From Natrarchaeobius oligotrophus (GTDB lineage: Archaea > Halobacteriota > Halobacteria > Halobacteriales > Natrialbaceae): DNA of 57,723 nucleotides. Shown piece by piece: positions 17,494 to 26,803 of the stretch; within the stretch, counting starts at the first letter, position 1; each line of letters begins with the position of its first letter. The DNA is taken from NCBI RefSeq assembly GCF_003841465.1, contig NZ_REFZ01000020.1, positions 1 to 57,723 of the forward strand. The letters are read 5' to 3'. Made by a program: the position numbers and the translations under genes. The notes under the pieces were generated by a model. It saw only the letters and a list, made by a program, of their open reading frames with translations, was not told where the DNA came from and searched no databases.

Positions 17494-17583
17494 CCCTGCG
17501 GGGCTCCGAACCGCGCTTGCCCCCAACCTGCACCTTCTCCCGTCCGTTTTTTGCCGCCGCTCGGCGTACCGTTCACCAGTTCG

Positions 17584-19152
17584 ATGCCCGAGTTCACCTG
17601 TCCCGACGACCTCCCCGGCGCGGCGACCTCGCCGTGGCTCGCGACCACGCTCGAGGACGAAGTCGAATCCGAACGGAACGACGAAATGCCCCGGAGCGCG
17701 CTCCTCGAGAGGGACCGACCGGTCGACGCGGCCGTCGTCGGCGGGGGGATCGCCGGCCTCTCGACGGCGATCGAACTCCGCGAGCGCGGCCAGACGGTCG
17801 TCGTGCTCGAGCGCGACCGGGTGGCGACGGGCGTCACGGGCAAGTCGACGGCGAAGCTCACGAGCCAGCACGGACTGATCTACGACCACCTGCGCCGGGA
17901 GTTCGGTCGCCGGGCGGCCGGACAGTACGCGAGGGTTCAGGAGTCGGCGATCGACGTCGTCGAGGAGCGGATCGACGAACTCGGCGTCGACTGCGGGTTC
18001 GAACGCCAGCCGTCGTACCTCTACGGCGACTCGCCGGACGAGATGGAACGGGAGGCCGACGCCGCGCGCCAGGCGGGGCTGTCCGCGGCGTACGTCACGT
18101 CGGTACCTCCGTTCGAGCGCGCCCAGGCCGGCGTCCGGTTCGACGAGCAGGCCTGGTTTCACCCCCGGCGGTACCTCCTCGCGATCGCCGACGCGCTCCG
18201 GGCCGACGAGGGGGCCGCGGTGCTCGAGGGCGCGCGCGTCACCGACGTCGAGCCCGGTGCGCCGTGTCGGGTCGGACTCGAGCGGGGGACGCTGTCGGCC
18301 CGACGGATCGTCGTCGCGACCGGCTTCCCCATCCTGGATCGGGCGGGCTACTTCGCGCGGATGCATCCGAAACGGTCGTACGTCCTCGGACTGCGCATCG
18401 ACGGTCGGCCGCCCGAGGGGATGTACTACCGACCGGGCGACAACTACCGATCGGTTCGAACGCACCGCGACGAGGACGGCGACCTCCTGCTGGTCGGCGG
18501 CGAAAACCACAAGACTGGACAGGGAGGTTCCACGACCGAGCGCTACCGCCGGCTGCTCGCGTGGGCCCGAGACCGGTTTCCGGTCGCGTCGGTCGACTAC
18601 CGATGGTCGACCCAGGACTACCAGCCGGCCGACAAGGTCCCGCTCGTCGGTCGGGCCGGGCCGACCGCGGAGAACGTCTACGTCGCGACCGGCTTTCGCG
18701 GCTGGGGGATGACGAACGGCGTCGCCGCCGGCCGGCTCCTCGCGGACCTGCTCGCCGGCGAACGGCCGCCCGAGTGCGACCTGTTCGATCCGCTTCGGTT
18801 CACGCCGAAGACGTCGTTTTCCTCGACCGTCACCGAAAACGCCGACGCCGCGAGCGAGTTCGCGACCGACTGGCTGCAAACGTTACTGTCGGACGACTCG
18901 GCGTCGCTGTCGTCCGGCGAGGGCCGCGTGTTCCGCCACGGGGGGAAACCGATCGCCTGCGCCCGCGACGCCGACGGGACGCTCCACGCGACGTCGGCGG
19001 TCTGCACCCACATGTACTGTCTCGTCGAGTGGAACGACGCCGAGTGTAGCTGGGACTGTCCCTGCCACGGTTCCCGGTTTTCGCCCGACGGCGAGGTGCT
19101 CGAGGGGCCGGCGACCGCGGAACTCGCCGACCGGGAACCGCCGGGCGAGTGA
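17584..19152 (+). CDS. FAD-dependent oxidoreductase fused to a C-terminal Rieske [2Fe-2S] domain
   Basis: 522 residues. The Rossmann FAD site AAVVGGGIAGLSTAIEL begins near residue 48 and the domain is of the D-amino-acid oxidase/GlpO (DAO) fold, ending at VATGFRGWGMTNGVAAGRLL. The Rieske domain (about 430-520) has CTHMYC and CPCHGSRFSPDG, giving the two Cys and two His cluster ligands. Such DAO-Rieske proteins are seen in bacteria and haloarchaea. The substrate is not known; the Rieske centre implies internal electron transfer from FAD. The start ATG 17584 is within a short leader after the direct repeats. No signal peptide. Confidence 0.92.
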   Translation: MPEFTCPDDLPGAATSPWLATTLEDEVESERNDEMPRSALLERDRPVDAAVVGGGIAGLSTAIELRERGQTVVVLERDRVATGVTGKSTAKLTSQHGLIYDHLRREFGRRAAGQYARVQESAIDVVEERIDELGVDCGFERQPSYLYGDSPDEMEREADAARQAGLSAAYVTSVPPFERAQAGVRFDEQAWFHPRRYLLAIADALRADEGAAVLEGARVTDVEPGAPCRVGLERGTLSARRIVVATGFPILDRAGYFARMHPKRSYVLGLRIDGRPPEGMYYRPGDNYRSVRTHRDEDGDLLLVGGENHKTGQGGSTTERYRRLLAWARDRFPVASVDYRWSTQDYQPADKVPLVGRAGPTAENVYVATGFRGWGMTNGVAAGRLLADLLAGERPPECDLFDPLRFTPKTSFSSTVTENADAASEFATDWLQTLLSDDSASLSSGEGRVFRHGGKPIACARDADGTLHATSAVCTHMYCLVEWNDAECSWDCPCHGSRFSPDGEVLEGPATAELADREPPGE

Positions 19153-19219
19153 CGAGACGGTATCCGATACGTATTTATTTCCATGCCCGTTTAACGATAG
19201 TAATACGAGGCCGGCGTCC

Positions 19220-19900
19220 GTGACCAAAACGATCAGAACCATCAGAACGACGGCGGAGACGATGCTCACCGAGATCGGCACAGCCGTCGGCGTCTTCGTC
19301 GGTCTCGCGTGGCTCGCCGCCAACGTCGCCACCGTCGCCGGCACCGTCGGCGACTGGTCGGTTCTCGCGGTCGGCGTTCCCGAGGTGGGACGCTGGCTGG
19401 GCGTCCTCGCGGTCGCCTCGCTCGGGACGATCTGGCTCGAACGCGACGGCTACCGGAGCGTACGCGCCGATCCGACCAGCGGCGGCGAGTTCGCCTGGCT
19501 GTCGGTCTGTTACCTGCCCGTCGGCTTTCTCCCCACCGCGTACGCCGTGGGACAGTTCGTCTCGATTCCCGCCGCGGCGAACCTGTACCTGATCGCGTGT
19601 ACCGTCGGCGGCGGCTGGCTCGCGTTCTACGGCGGCCTCGACCGCCTCGGCGTCGACTCCGACCGCTTCGGCTGGACGTCGCTCGTCGTGTTCGCCGTCG
19701 TCCTCGTCGCGGTCGCGATCGATTCGACGATCGGCCCGCCCGCGACCCTCGAGACGATCGAACCGCTGGGAGCCGACGTCGCGGTCGCGTCGCTCGCGTT
19801 CGTCTGTCAGTCGCTCGCCCTCGTCGTCGGCTTCGGCGGCGCCGTCCGCTCGCCGGACGCGAGCGCATCCCGCGAGACGGACTCCGAGCCCGCCGAGTAA
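19220..19900 (+). CDS. Polytopic membrane protein of unknown function
   Basis: 226 residues with about six hydrophobic helices, for example AVGVFVGLAWLAANVATVAG, LGVLAVASLGTIWL, FGWTSLVVFAVVLVAVAI and VAVASLAFVCQSLALVVGF. No recognised domain. The start is GTG 19220 (VTKTIRTIRTT); ATG 19262 just before helix 1 is an alternative. It is convergent with the GDPD gene with 14 bp between the stops, so no intergenic signal is expected. Confidence 0.65.
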   Translation: MTKTIRTIRTTAETMLTEIGTAVGVFVGLAWLAANVATVAGTVGDWSVLAVGVPEVGRWLGVLAVASLGTIWLERDGYRSVRADPTSGGEFAWLSVCYLPVGFLPTAYAVGQFVSIPAAANLYLIACTVGGGWLAFYGGLDRLGVDSDRFGWTSLVVFAVVLVAVAIDSTIGPPATLETIEPLGADVAVASLAFVCQSLALVVGFGGAVRSPDASASRETDSEPAE

Positions 19901-19914
19901 CCCGACCCGATCCG

Positions 19915-20745
19915 TCACTCGAGCGAGAACGCGCCCAGTCCGGGGTACTCCGCGATGATGCCGTCGACGCCGGCGTCGGCCAGTTCGGCGAACGACCGCC
20001 AGCGCTCGACGGTCCAGACGTTGACGGCCCGTCCCTCCTCGTGGGCGAGCGCGAGGACGTCGATCTCGGGCTCGCAGGCCGGTACGCCGGCGTACTCGGT
20101 CGCCGCGAGCGCGGTGTCGGCGATCGCGTTTCGCGGCGGGTGGATCGCCTCGCAGTCGTACCGCCGCGCGATCTCGAGTCCCGCCGCGAGATCACCCCAC
20201 ACGAGGGGCGCGGCCGCGTACTCGGGTGCGACCTCGCGGAGGGCCGCGATCGCGCCCTCGCAGAACGACGAGAACAGGATCTCTCCGTCGAAGTCCCGAC
20301 AGTCCTCGACGACGCGCTCGACGAAGGGACGCCAGAGTTCCCGTCGGCGGTCGCGCTCGTCGGACTCGAGCGACTCGTCCGGCCGGAGGTCCGCGACGCC
20401 GGGGTTCTTCAGTTCGACGTTGACGCCGACCGTGGGCGATACCGCCGACAGCAGGGCCGACAGCGTCGGCACCGACTCGTCGGTTCCGAGCACCTGCGCC
20501 TCCTCGAGGGCCTCGAGCGACGTTTCCCGGACCAGGCCGTCGACGTCGGTCAGCGGCCGGCCGTCGCGTTCGGTCTCGAGGCGCTCGTCGTGGACGACGA
20601 CGGGCGTTCCGTAGGCCGCCGGCTGGACGTCGACCTCGATCATCGCGGTTTCGTCGTACTCGGCGGCGCGGACGGCGGCTCCGATCGTGTTCTCGGGAGC
20701 GATCCCGGCGTAGCCCCGATGTGCGACGACGGCTGGCGTGGGCAT
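19915..20745 (-). CDS. Glycerophosphodiester phosphodiesterase family protein
   Basis: 276 residues. The N-terminus VVAHRGYAGIAPENT contains the catalytic HRG...PENT motif (metal and phosphate contacts near residues 9-19). MIEVDVQ and VVVHDERLETERDG follow in the GDPD TIM-barrel order, and FEP/LFSSF and VNVWTVERW are the later barrel strands. It would release glycerol phosphate from glycerophosphodiesters. Archaeal lipids are ethers of sn-glycerol-1-phosphate, so the natural substrate here is uncertain. Start ATG 20745 (MPTPAVVAHRG). No signal peptide. Confidence 0.92.
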   Translation of the reverse strand: MPTPAVVAHRGYAGIAPENTIGAAVRAAEYDETAMIEVDVQPAAYGTPVVVHDERLETERDGRPLTDVDGLVRETSLEALEEAQVLGTDESVPTLSALLSAVSPTVGVNVELKNPGVADLRPDESLESDERDRRRELWRPFVERVVEDCRDFDGEILFSSFCEGAIAALREVAPEYAAAPLVWGDLAAGLEIARRYDCEAIHPPRNAIADTALAATEYAGVPACEPEIDVLALAHEEGRAVNVWTVERWRSFAELADAGVDGIIAEYPGLGAFSLE

Positions 20746-20861
20746 ATCGGGGACACGGCCGCCGTCGTAAAGGAGGCTCCGCCCGACCCCGTGGACCGGC
20801 GACGAGGGTGGTGGCACCTCCCGGGTAACAGTTGAACACCCTGGCCGTCGAACGGACGGCC

Positions 20862-21119
20862 GTGACCGAAACGACACTCGAGGACGTCGAGCGGAGCCTG
20901 GAGCGGGCGAGCGAACTCGAGGCCGAGGAGGCGGTCTCGGTCCTGCGAACCGCGCGGGAGGACCTGCGCGATCTGGGGAACGATCCCGCCGTCGACGAAG
21001 CGCGCAGGCGGGCGCTCGAGACCCGCCTCGAACAGCGGATCCGCGAGGTGAAAAACCGCGACGCATACGACAGCGGGCTCGGGGCGGCGATGAACCCCGG
21101 GGAAGACGACGCGCCGTAG
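20862..21119 (+). CDS. Small helical protein of unknown function
   Basis: 85 residues from GTG 20862 (VTETTLEDVERSLERASEL). Highly charged and helical, with heptad-like Leu/Ala spacing, it ends in a Pro/Gly-poor tail RDAYDSGLGAAMNPGEDDAP. A TTG start 30 nt upstream is possible. Homologous short haloarchaeal proteins are familiar but without a known role. The C-terminal acidic residues fit a soluble cytoplasmic protein. Confidence 0.65.
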   Translation: MTETTLEDVERSLERASELEAEEAVSVLRTAREDLRDLGNDPAVDEARRRALETRLEQRIREVKNRDAYDSGLGAAMNPGEDDAP

Positions 21120-21259
21120 CGAGCGGTTTCGCCCGATCACCCGCGCGGCGGAAACCGTTTGCTACAGGAGGTCCACGCCAACCGGAGCGGTCGAAACGCT
21201 CCGTTACGCACGTAACGGTGTCGTCCGCTTTTGTCGCGACTACCGCGTTCTCCCGACAC

Positions 21260-22588
21260 ATGGGACGACCGACTCGCCGTCGGCTCTTGCGGGGTGTCTC
21301 GACCGGAAGCGTGGTACTCGCGCTCGATCGGCGGCGCGGTCGCGGCGACCGCGTGAGCGATCCGCTCGGTCGCCGCAGATCGGCCGACTCGCCACTCGAG
21401 GTTCGCATCGAGGAGACGAACGCGCCGGTGGCGGCCGGCGAGTACCTCGACGTGACGGTTTCGATCGAGAACGCCGGCAGTACGCCGGTTCGGACGCACG
21501 TCGACTTCCTCGTCGGCTCGGACGTCGAGCCGGTGTCTCGCATCGGGACGACGATCGACGCCGGCGAAACGCGGTCGGGGCTGGGGATGGGATTTCACAC
21601 CTATCCGGTTCCAACCGACGACGAGTTTCCGATCCGGATCGAGGTCGAGGGCGCGTCGGCCGAGCGAACCATCTCCGTCGCGGGCGCGACCACCTACGAG
21701 AGCGTTCGTCCCGATCCCCGCGTTTCGGTCCGGCCCGAAACGGAGGTCCTCTTCGAGGTCGACGCGGTCGACCCGGACGACGGCCAGACGACGATCTGGT
21801 GGGTCGACGGCGAGCGGGTCGGCGATACGCTCGCCGACCCCTGGCAGTCGACGTACTTCCTCGAGACGGGCGCTCACTACCTGCGGCGATCGTTCGACGA
21901 ACCGGGATCGCACGAGGTGACGGCGGCCGTGCTTCCGGACGGAGAACCCGGCTCGTACGCCGCCCGCTGGACGGTCGACGTCGCGCCGGCGGGCTCGCCA
22001 GCACCGACAATCGAGGCGCTGCGACCGGCTGAGGAGGTGATCTCGGTCGGCTCCGACGAGGAGGTGACGTTCGAACTCGAGGCGGCCCACCCGAACGGAC
22101 TCGACCGCGTCGTCTGGTGGCTCACGCAGGCCGACAGCGTCCTCGGCGTCACCGGTCTCGCGGGCGAACGCGACGTCGCGCGGTTGTCGACCGGCGGCTG
22201 TCACACCTGCCGGCTGGTCCCGTGGGTGATCTGCGAGGACGGACCGATGGCGACGCCGGAGCCGACGTGGCAGTTCGAGACCGTTCGCGACGAGTCGATC
22301 TCCCTCTCGATTCGAGAGACCATCTCGCCCGTCGCCGCGGGCGACCGACTCGAGGTCACCGCCGACGTCGAAAACGCCGGCTCGACGACCGCGACGAGAA
22401 ACCTCGAGCTCGTCGTCGGTCACGATCCCACGGTCGTCGACGAGCGGACCGTCTCGCTCGACCCGGGCGAGACGACCGCGGTGACCCTCGCGTTCGAGAC
22501 GTATCCGACCAGTCAGGACGAGCGGTTCCCCGCCCGGATCGTCACGGCGGACGCCGCGGATGAGGTGACCGTTCGAGTGTCCGCCTGA
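21260..22588 (+). CDS. Secreted CARDB/Ig-like repeat protein with Tat-type leader
   Basis: 442 residues. The N-terminus MGRPTRRRLLRGVSTGSVVLAL carries an Arg-rich n-region and short hydrophobic stretch compatible with Tat export, though the twin-Arg consensus is imperfect. Two CARDB-like beta-sandwich units are visible, beginning APVAAGEYLDVTVSIENAGS near residue 48 and SPVAAGDRLEVTADVENAGS near residue 355. A central section has W-rich PKD-like segments (TIWWVDGER, VVWWLTQADS) and an unusual Cys triplet in GCHTCRLVPWVIC. It is presumably a cell-surface protein. The GC-rich frame is uninterrupted. Function unknown. Confidence 0.75.
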   Translation: MGRPTRRRLLRGVSTGSVVLALDRRRGRGDRVSDPLGRRRSADSPLEVRIEETNAPVAAGEYLDVTVSIENAGSTPVRTHVDFLVGSDVEPVSRIGTTIDAGETRSGLGMGFHTYPVPTDDEFPIRIEVEGASAERTISVAGATTYESVRPDPRVSVRPETEVLFEVDAVDPDDGQTTIWWVDGERVGDTLADPWQSTYFLETGAHYLRRSFDEPGSHEVTAAVLPDGEPGSYAARWTVDVAPAGSPAPTIEALRPAEEVISVGSDEEVTFELEAAHPNGLDRVVWWLTQADSVLGVTGLAGERDVARLSTGGCHTCRLVPWVICEDGPMATPEPTWQFETVRDESISLSIRETISPVAAGDRLEVTADVENAGSTTATRNLELVVGHDPTVVDERTVSLDPGETTAVTLAFETYPTSQDERFPARIVTADAADEVTVRVSA

Positions 22589-22777
22589 GCGTGGGGCTCT
22601 CCACGACGACGCGTCCGGAGCGCCCACGGACGTCGGCGACGATTCGGTTTCGCTGTGCCGTCCGGTTTTTCTCCCGCGGTTTCGTCACTCGTCCGAAACG
22701 CCCGCCGAACGCTACCGCCGACCATCACGATCGATGAATACCTTTAGGGCGGCACGTTCCTGATCTCGACGTACCCG

Positions 22778-24199
22778 ATGGCGACGCACACGCACCCGCT
22801 CGGAACGGTCGCCGACCTCGACGAACGGCGTCTCGGCGAGTTCGCTCGAGAGCTCGACGGACACCTCGTTCGCCCCGACGGCGAGCGATACGAGGACGCC
22901 CGGTCGGTGTGGAACGGTCTGATCAACAGGTATCCGGCGCTCGTGGTCCGCGCGGACGGCGCGTCCGACGTCGCGCGTTCCGTTCGGTACGCCCGCGAAA
23001 GCGACCTCCCGCTCTCGGTCAAAGGCGGGGCTCACGAACAGACGGGAAGCGCCGTCGCGGACCACGGGCTCGTCGTCGACCTCTCTCCGATGGACGACGT
23101 CCGTGTCGACCCGGAGGCACAGATTGCGCGGGTCGGACCCGGTGCTCGAGCCGAGGACGTGCTCGCGGCGACCCAGGAGTACGGGCTGGCCTGTCCGACC
23201 GGCAGCGCGGGCACCGTGGGGATTCCCGGTTCGACGCTCGCCGGCGGCATCGGCTGGATCCGGCGCAAGCACGGCCTCGGAATCGACGCACTTCGACGCG
23301 TCGACGTCGTCACCGCCGACGGCGAGCTGATATCGGCCTCGCCCGAGCGAAACGAGGAGCTGTTCTGGGCGATCCGCGGCGGCGGCGGAAACTTCGGCGT
23401 CGTGACGAGCTTCGAGTTCGAGCTGTACGAGGTCGGTCCGACCGTTCAGGGTCTCGGCATTTTCTACCCGTTCGACGCCGCCGACGACGTCCTGCGCACC
23501 TACCGCCGGATGGCACGCGACGCCCCGGCGGAGTTGACGACCCTGCTGCTCGTCGGAGACGTCCCCGGCCTGCCGTCGATGCCCGACGACCTCGCGGGCG
23601 AGGACGCCGTCGCCATTCTCGGCTGTTACGCTGGCGATCCGGCCGAAGGTGCGGACGTCGTCGAACCGTTTCGCGAACTCACCGATCCGCTCGTCGATAT
23701 GACCGACGAGATGCCCTACGAGCTGCTCCACGACCTCGGGACGCAGCTGTACCCGTGGGGGCGCAAGTACACGCACCGCTCGGTGTTCGTCGACGAACTC
23801 ACCGACGACGTCCTGGACCTCGTCCTCGAGCGCCGCGAGGCGGCACCCGTGTCGATGGCGACCATCGGCGTCTGGCCGCTCGGCGGAGCGATCGGAAGCG
23901 GTCTCGACGCCGCGTACGCGTGGGACGACAAGCGGTACATGCTGACCGTCGAGGCGAACTGGGAAGCCTTCGACAACCGCCCCACGCTCGACTGGGCCGC
24001 CGAAACCGAGCGACTGCTCCGACGCGCCGGCGCGGAGGGTGCCTATTCGGGATTCACCGGCGTCGAAGAACGAGACTGGGAAGACTGGCCGGCACAGGTC
24101 TACGGCGACAGCTACGACCGCCTCGCCGCCGTGAAAGCCGAGTACGATCCCGAGAACGTGTTCGCACACAACGTCACCGTCGATCCCGGCGACGAGTAG
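22778..24199 (+). CDS. FAD-linked oxidase, berberine-bridge/PCMH type
   Basis: 473 residues. The PCMH FAD-binding domain (about residues 38-220) contains VKGGAHEQTG, where the His fits the 8-alpha-histidyl FAD linkage site, then VVDLSPMDDV, GPGAR, CPTGSAGTVGIPGSTLAGGIGW and GLGIDALRRVDVVTADGEL. The C-terminal BBE segment is YDPENVFAHNVTVDPGDE. The usual second linkage Cys is represented by LACPTG. It should oxidise an alcohol or sugar with O2 as acceptor; the substrate is unknown. A TATA-like CCTTTAGG about 32 nt upstream supports ATG 22778. Confidence 0.9.
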   Translation: MATHTHPLGTVADLDERRLGEFARELDGHLVRPDGERYEDARSVWNGLINRYPALVVRADGASDVARSVRYARESDLPLSVKGGAHEQTGSAVADHGLVVDLSPMDDVRVDPEAQIARVGPGARAEDVLAATQEYGLACPTGSAGTVGIPGSTLAGGIGWIRRKHGLGIDALRRVDVVTADGELISASPERNEELFWAIRGGGGNFGVVTSFEFELYEVGPTVQGLGIFYPFDAADDVLRTYRRMARDAPAELTTLLLVGDVPGLPSMPDDLAGEDAVAILGCYAGDPAEGADVVEPFRELTDPLVDMTDEMPYELLHDLGTQLYPWGRKYTHRSVFVDELTDDVLDLVLERREAAPVSMATIGVWPLGGAIGSGLDAAYAWDDKRYMLTVEANWEAFDNRPTLDWAAETERLLRRAGAEGAYSGFTGVEERDWEDWPAQVYGDSYDRLAAVKAEYDPENVFAHNVTVDPGDE

Positions 24200-24358
24200 C
24201 GTCGGAGCTCGAGGACGCGATCGGATCCCGAGGTTCGGCGCTCGCGAGTCCGACCCGGAATCCGGTTTCTCGCTCGAGCCCGCAACCGTCGACCGAAATC
24301 GCGGCGAGATCGGCCGATCTCCCGTCCATTTATCGGGGTGCTCTCCCGAGGTTGACGT

Positions 24359-25027
24359 ATGCGAATCGCACTACTCGGCGGCACCGGTGACATCGGCGAA
24401 GGGCTGGCGCTTCGGTTCGCGCGCGACACCGATCACGAGATTCTCGTCGGCTCGCGCGACCCGGAGAAAGCCCGGGACGCGGTCGAAGCGTACGTAACGG
24501 AACTCGACGACCGCGGCGTCGAGGCGGACGTCAAGGGGTTCGGAAACGAGATGGCGACCGACCGCGCCGACGTCGCCGTGCTCTCGGTGCCGCCGTACTA
24601 CGCCGGCGACACCGTCGAGGCGGTCGAGGACGTCCTCGACGCGGAGACGATTCTCGTCACGCCGGCGGTCGGGATGAACGGCGACGAAGACGGCATGCAC
24701 TACCACCCGCCGAGTGCGGGCAGCGTGAGCGAACTCGTCGCGGCTCGCGCACCAGACGAGGTGCCGGTCGTGGGCGCGTACCACAACCTGGCGGCGGGCA
24801 AGCTCGCGGATCTCGACGTCGAGTTCGACCTCGATACGCTCGTCGTCGGCGACGACGCGGACGCGAAACGGACCGTCCTCGATCTCTCGAACGAGATCGC
24901 CGGACTGCGGGCGCTCGACGCCGGTCCGCTCGCAAACGCCGCGGAGGTCGAAAGCGTCACGCCGCTGGTCATCAACATCGCCAAGTACAACGACGATCTC
25001 CACGACGTCGGCGTGAAGTGGGTGTAG
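24359..25027 (+). CDS. npdG: F420H2:NADP oxidoreductase
   Basis: 222 residues. The Rossmann NADP loop LLGGTGDIGEGLALRFA opens the protein, followed by VGSRDPEKA (NADP phosphate contact). The substrate-binding face has VLSVPPYYAGDTVE, LVTPAVGMNGDEDGMHYHPP and VVGAYHNLAAGKLADL, all typical of the F420-dependent NADP reductase family. Haloarchaea make F420, so hydride exchange between F420H2 and NADP is expected. The ATG is 28 nt after CATTTATCGG, a good TATA box. It is convergent with the thioredoxin gene. Confidence 0.93.
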   Translation: MRIALLGGTGDIGEGLALRFARDTDHEILVGSRDPEKARDAVEAYVTELDDRGVEADVKGFGNEMATDRADVAVLSVPPYYAGDTVEAVEDVLDAETILVTPAVGMNGDEDGMHYHPPSAGSVSELVAARAPDEVPVVGAYHNLAAGKLADLDVEFDLDTLVVGDDADAKRTVLDLSNEIAGLRALDAGPLANAAEVESVTPLVINIAKYNDDLHDVGVKWV

Positions 25028-25042
25028 AAACGGTCGTTTTGC

Positions 25043-25312
25043 TCACGCGCCGGCGGACTCGAGGGCGTCCTCCAGGTCGTCACGCTGGGTGACGCCGACG
25101 AAGCGTTCGACGACGCCGTCGTCGTTTTCGATGATGAGCGTCGGCAGCGAGCGTACCTGGTATTCGTTCGCGACGTCCTGTTGTTCGTCGACGTTGATCT
25201 TCTCGACCTCGAATCGCCCGTCCCAGTCGTCCTCGAGGTCCTCGAGGATCGGGTCTTGCGTCTTGCAGGGACCACACCAGTCGGCGTAGAAGTCCTTGAG
25301 CGTGACAGTCAT
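25043..25312 (-). CDS. Thioredoxin
   Basis: 89 residues with the redox motif WCGPC after DFYAD, and the cis-Pro in [10 protein letters not shown]. It reduces protein disulfides in the cytoplasm using NADPH or another donor. The start ATG 25312 ([12 protein letters not shown]) is usual for short archaeal thioredoxins; ATG 25321 (MNRM) is an in-frame alternative. The C-terminal helix ends [12 protein letters not shown]. No Cys beyond the active site pair is visible. Confidence 0.94.
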   Translation of the reverse strand: MTVTLKDFYADWCGPCKTQDPILEDLEDDWDGRFEVEKINVDEQQDVANEYQVRSLPTLIIENDDGVVERFVGVTQRDDLEDALESAGA

Positions 25313-25540
25313 ACGGTTCATCGACAGTTGCCACGCGCCGCGCATAAGGGTTTCCCACTGGCGTTCGCGCGTCGTCGCGTTCGCTTTCACGGCGGCCCGA
25401 TTCGATCGCCGTCGCTGTTCGCGGGTTCGACCGCGATCCGTCCGCGGTCGGATCGACATCGACTGGCGGGGATCCCTCTGCGCTCCACTCGAGTGGCGAA
25501 CGTCGAAAGGTTTAGTTTCCTTCGTCCGGTACGGCCGGGT

Positions 25541-25702
25541 ATGGACAAAGGACAGAACACCGGCGGGCTGATGTCCAGTGCCGGACTCGTCCGGTACTTC
25601 GATGCCGAGGACTCGAACGCGATTCTCATCAACCCGAAGACCGTCATCGCGACCGGCGTCATGATCGGCGTCCTCGTTCAGCTGTTGACGTTCGTCTCGT
25701 AA
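25541..25702 (+). CDS. secG: Preprotein translocase subunit SecG (Sec61-beta)
   Basis: 53 residues, the typical archaeal size. The motif [20 protein letters not shown] precedes [17 protein letters not shown] and a single transmembrane helix ([19 protein letters not shown]), as in archaeal Sec61-beta. It is the smallest subunit of the SecYEG channel. An AAGGTTTAG element about 28 nt before the ATG supports a leaderless transcript. Divergent from the thioredoxin gene. Confidence 0.96.
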   Translation: MDKGQNTGGLMSSAGLVRYFDAEDSNAILINPKTVIATGVMIGVLVQLLTFVS

Positions 25703-25871
25703 CGCCCGGCCGAGGTGCGATTTCTCGACCCTCGAGTTTGTGCGCCAGCGCCCGCCACGCTTGCGCGCCCGTTAGAGCGACCCGTCGCGGTAGCGTAGCG
25801 ACGCCGATCCCCTCCGACGCATCTCCGCGCTCGGCCACGTCGGCTATGTTCTTTCGGGGCGTAGCGTCCGT

Positions 25872-26717
25872 ATGGCACCACTGGCGGACTCGATCCCGGA
25901 CGCGACGCGTCTCGGGCGAGTCGCGCTTCGAACGGCGGATCGTTCCGACCTGGTCTCGTTTTACCGCGACGTCGTCGGACTCGAGGTGCTGGCGACGAAC
26001 GGGACGGCGACGCTCGGCGTCGACGACGCGCCGTTGCTCGAGATCGTCGCGGACGGAGACGCCCGTCCGCGAGACGACCGCGAGGCCGGTCTCTTCCACG
26101 CGGCGTTCAGGGTTCCGGATCGCTCCGCTCTGGGAGAGGCTCTCGTTCGGATCCGCGACCGCTGGCGACTCGACGGGGCCGCCGACCACGGGTTCAGCGA
26201 GGCGCTCTATCTCTCGGATCCCGACGGTAACGGCGTCGAAATCTACCGGGATCGACCGCGTTCGGAGTGGCCGCGAGAGGACGGGACCCTCCGTGCGCCC
26301 TCGGATCCGCTCGACCTCGAGGCGATCGCGGCCGCCGCGACCGCCGGCGCAACGTCGACGGCACCGCCGGGGACGGACGTCGGCCACGTCCACCTCGAGG
26401 TGTCGTCGATCGACGACGCCCGCGCGTTCTACGTGGACGCGCTCGGATTCGACGAGACGGTCGACGTCCCGGCGATGCTGTTCGTTTCGGCCGGCGGCTA
26501 CCACCACCACGTCGGGGTGAACACCTGGAACGGACGGTCGCGACCCGCCGCCCCCGAAGCGCGGGGGCTCGCGTGGTTCGAACTCGTCGTTCCGCCCGCC
26601 GCCGTCGAACGGATCCGGGACCGTCTCGCGGAGGGGAACGCGACGGTAACCGACGCCGACGACGGTCTCGACGCGACCGATCCCGACGGCGTCGCGATCC
26701 GGATCGTCCCCCGGTGA
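25872..26717 (+). CDS. VOC-family (glyoxalase/extradiol dioxygenase-like) two-domain protein
   Basis: 281 residues with two vicinal-oxygen-chelate modules. The first has RVALRTADRSDLVSFYRDVVGLE and EALYLSDPDGNGVEIYRDRP; the second, from about residue 165, has HVHLEVSSIDDARAFYVDALGF and ATDPDGVAIRI. Candidate metal ligands are the His in FHAAFRV, the Glu in VEIYRD and the HVHLEV His. The architecture resembles CatE-like catechol-2,3-dioxygenases, but the substrate is unassigned. Complete, single gene by spacing. Confidence 0.88.
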   Translation: MAPLADSIPDATRLGRVALRTADRSDLVSFYRDVVGLEVLATNGTATLGVDDAPLLEIVADGDARPRDDREAGLFHAAFRVPDRSALGEALVRIRDRWRLDGAADHGFSEALYLSDPDGNGVEIYRDRPRSEWPREDGTLRAPSDPLDLEAIAAAATAGATSTAPPGTDVGHVHLEVSSIDDARAFYVDALGFDETVDVPAMLFVSAGGYHHHVGVNTWNGRSRPAAPEARGLAWFELVVPPAAVERIRDRLAEGNATVTDADDGLDATDPDGVAIRIVPR

Positions 26718-26803
26718 GCGGACCAGGAGTTGCTCGAGGCGGGGTTCGTCTCTGTCGGCCGCGTGACGCGTCCTTTTTGACGCGGCGCTCCGTACCCGCG
26801 AGC

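Noticed and set aside
15332-17878. 848-codon plus-strand open frame opposite the S9 peptidase
   Set aside because: Antisense to a gene with intact catalytic triad and propeller repeats; composition is typical of a shadow frame.
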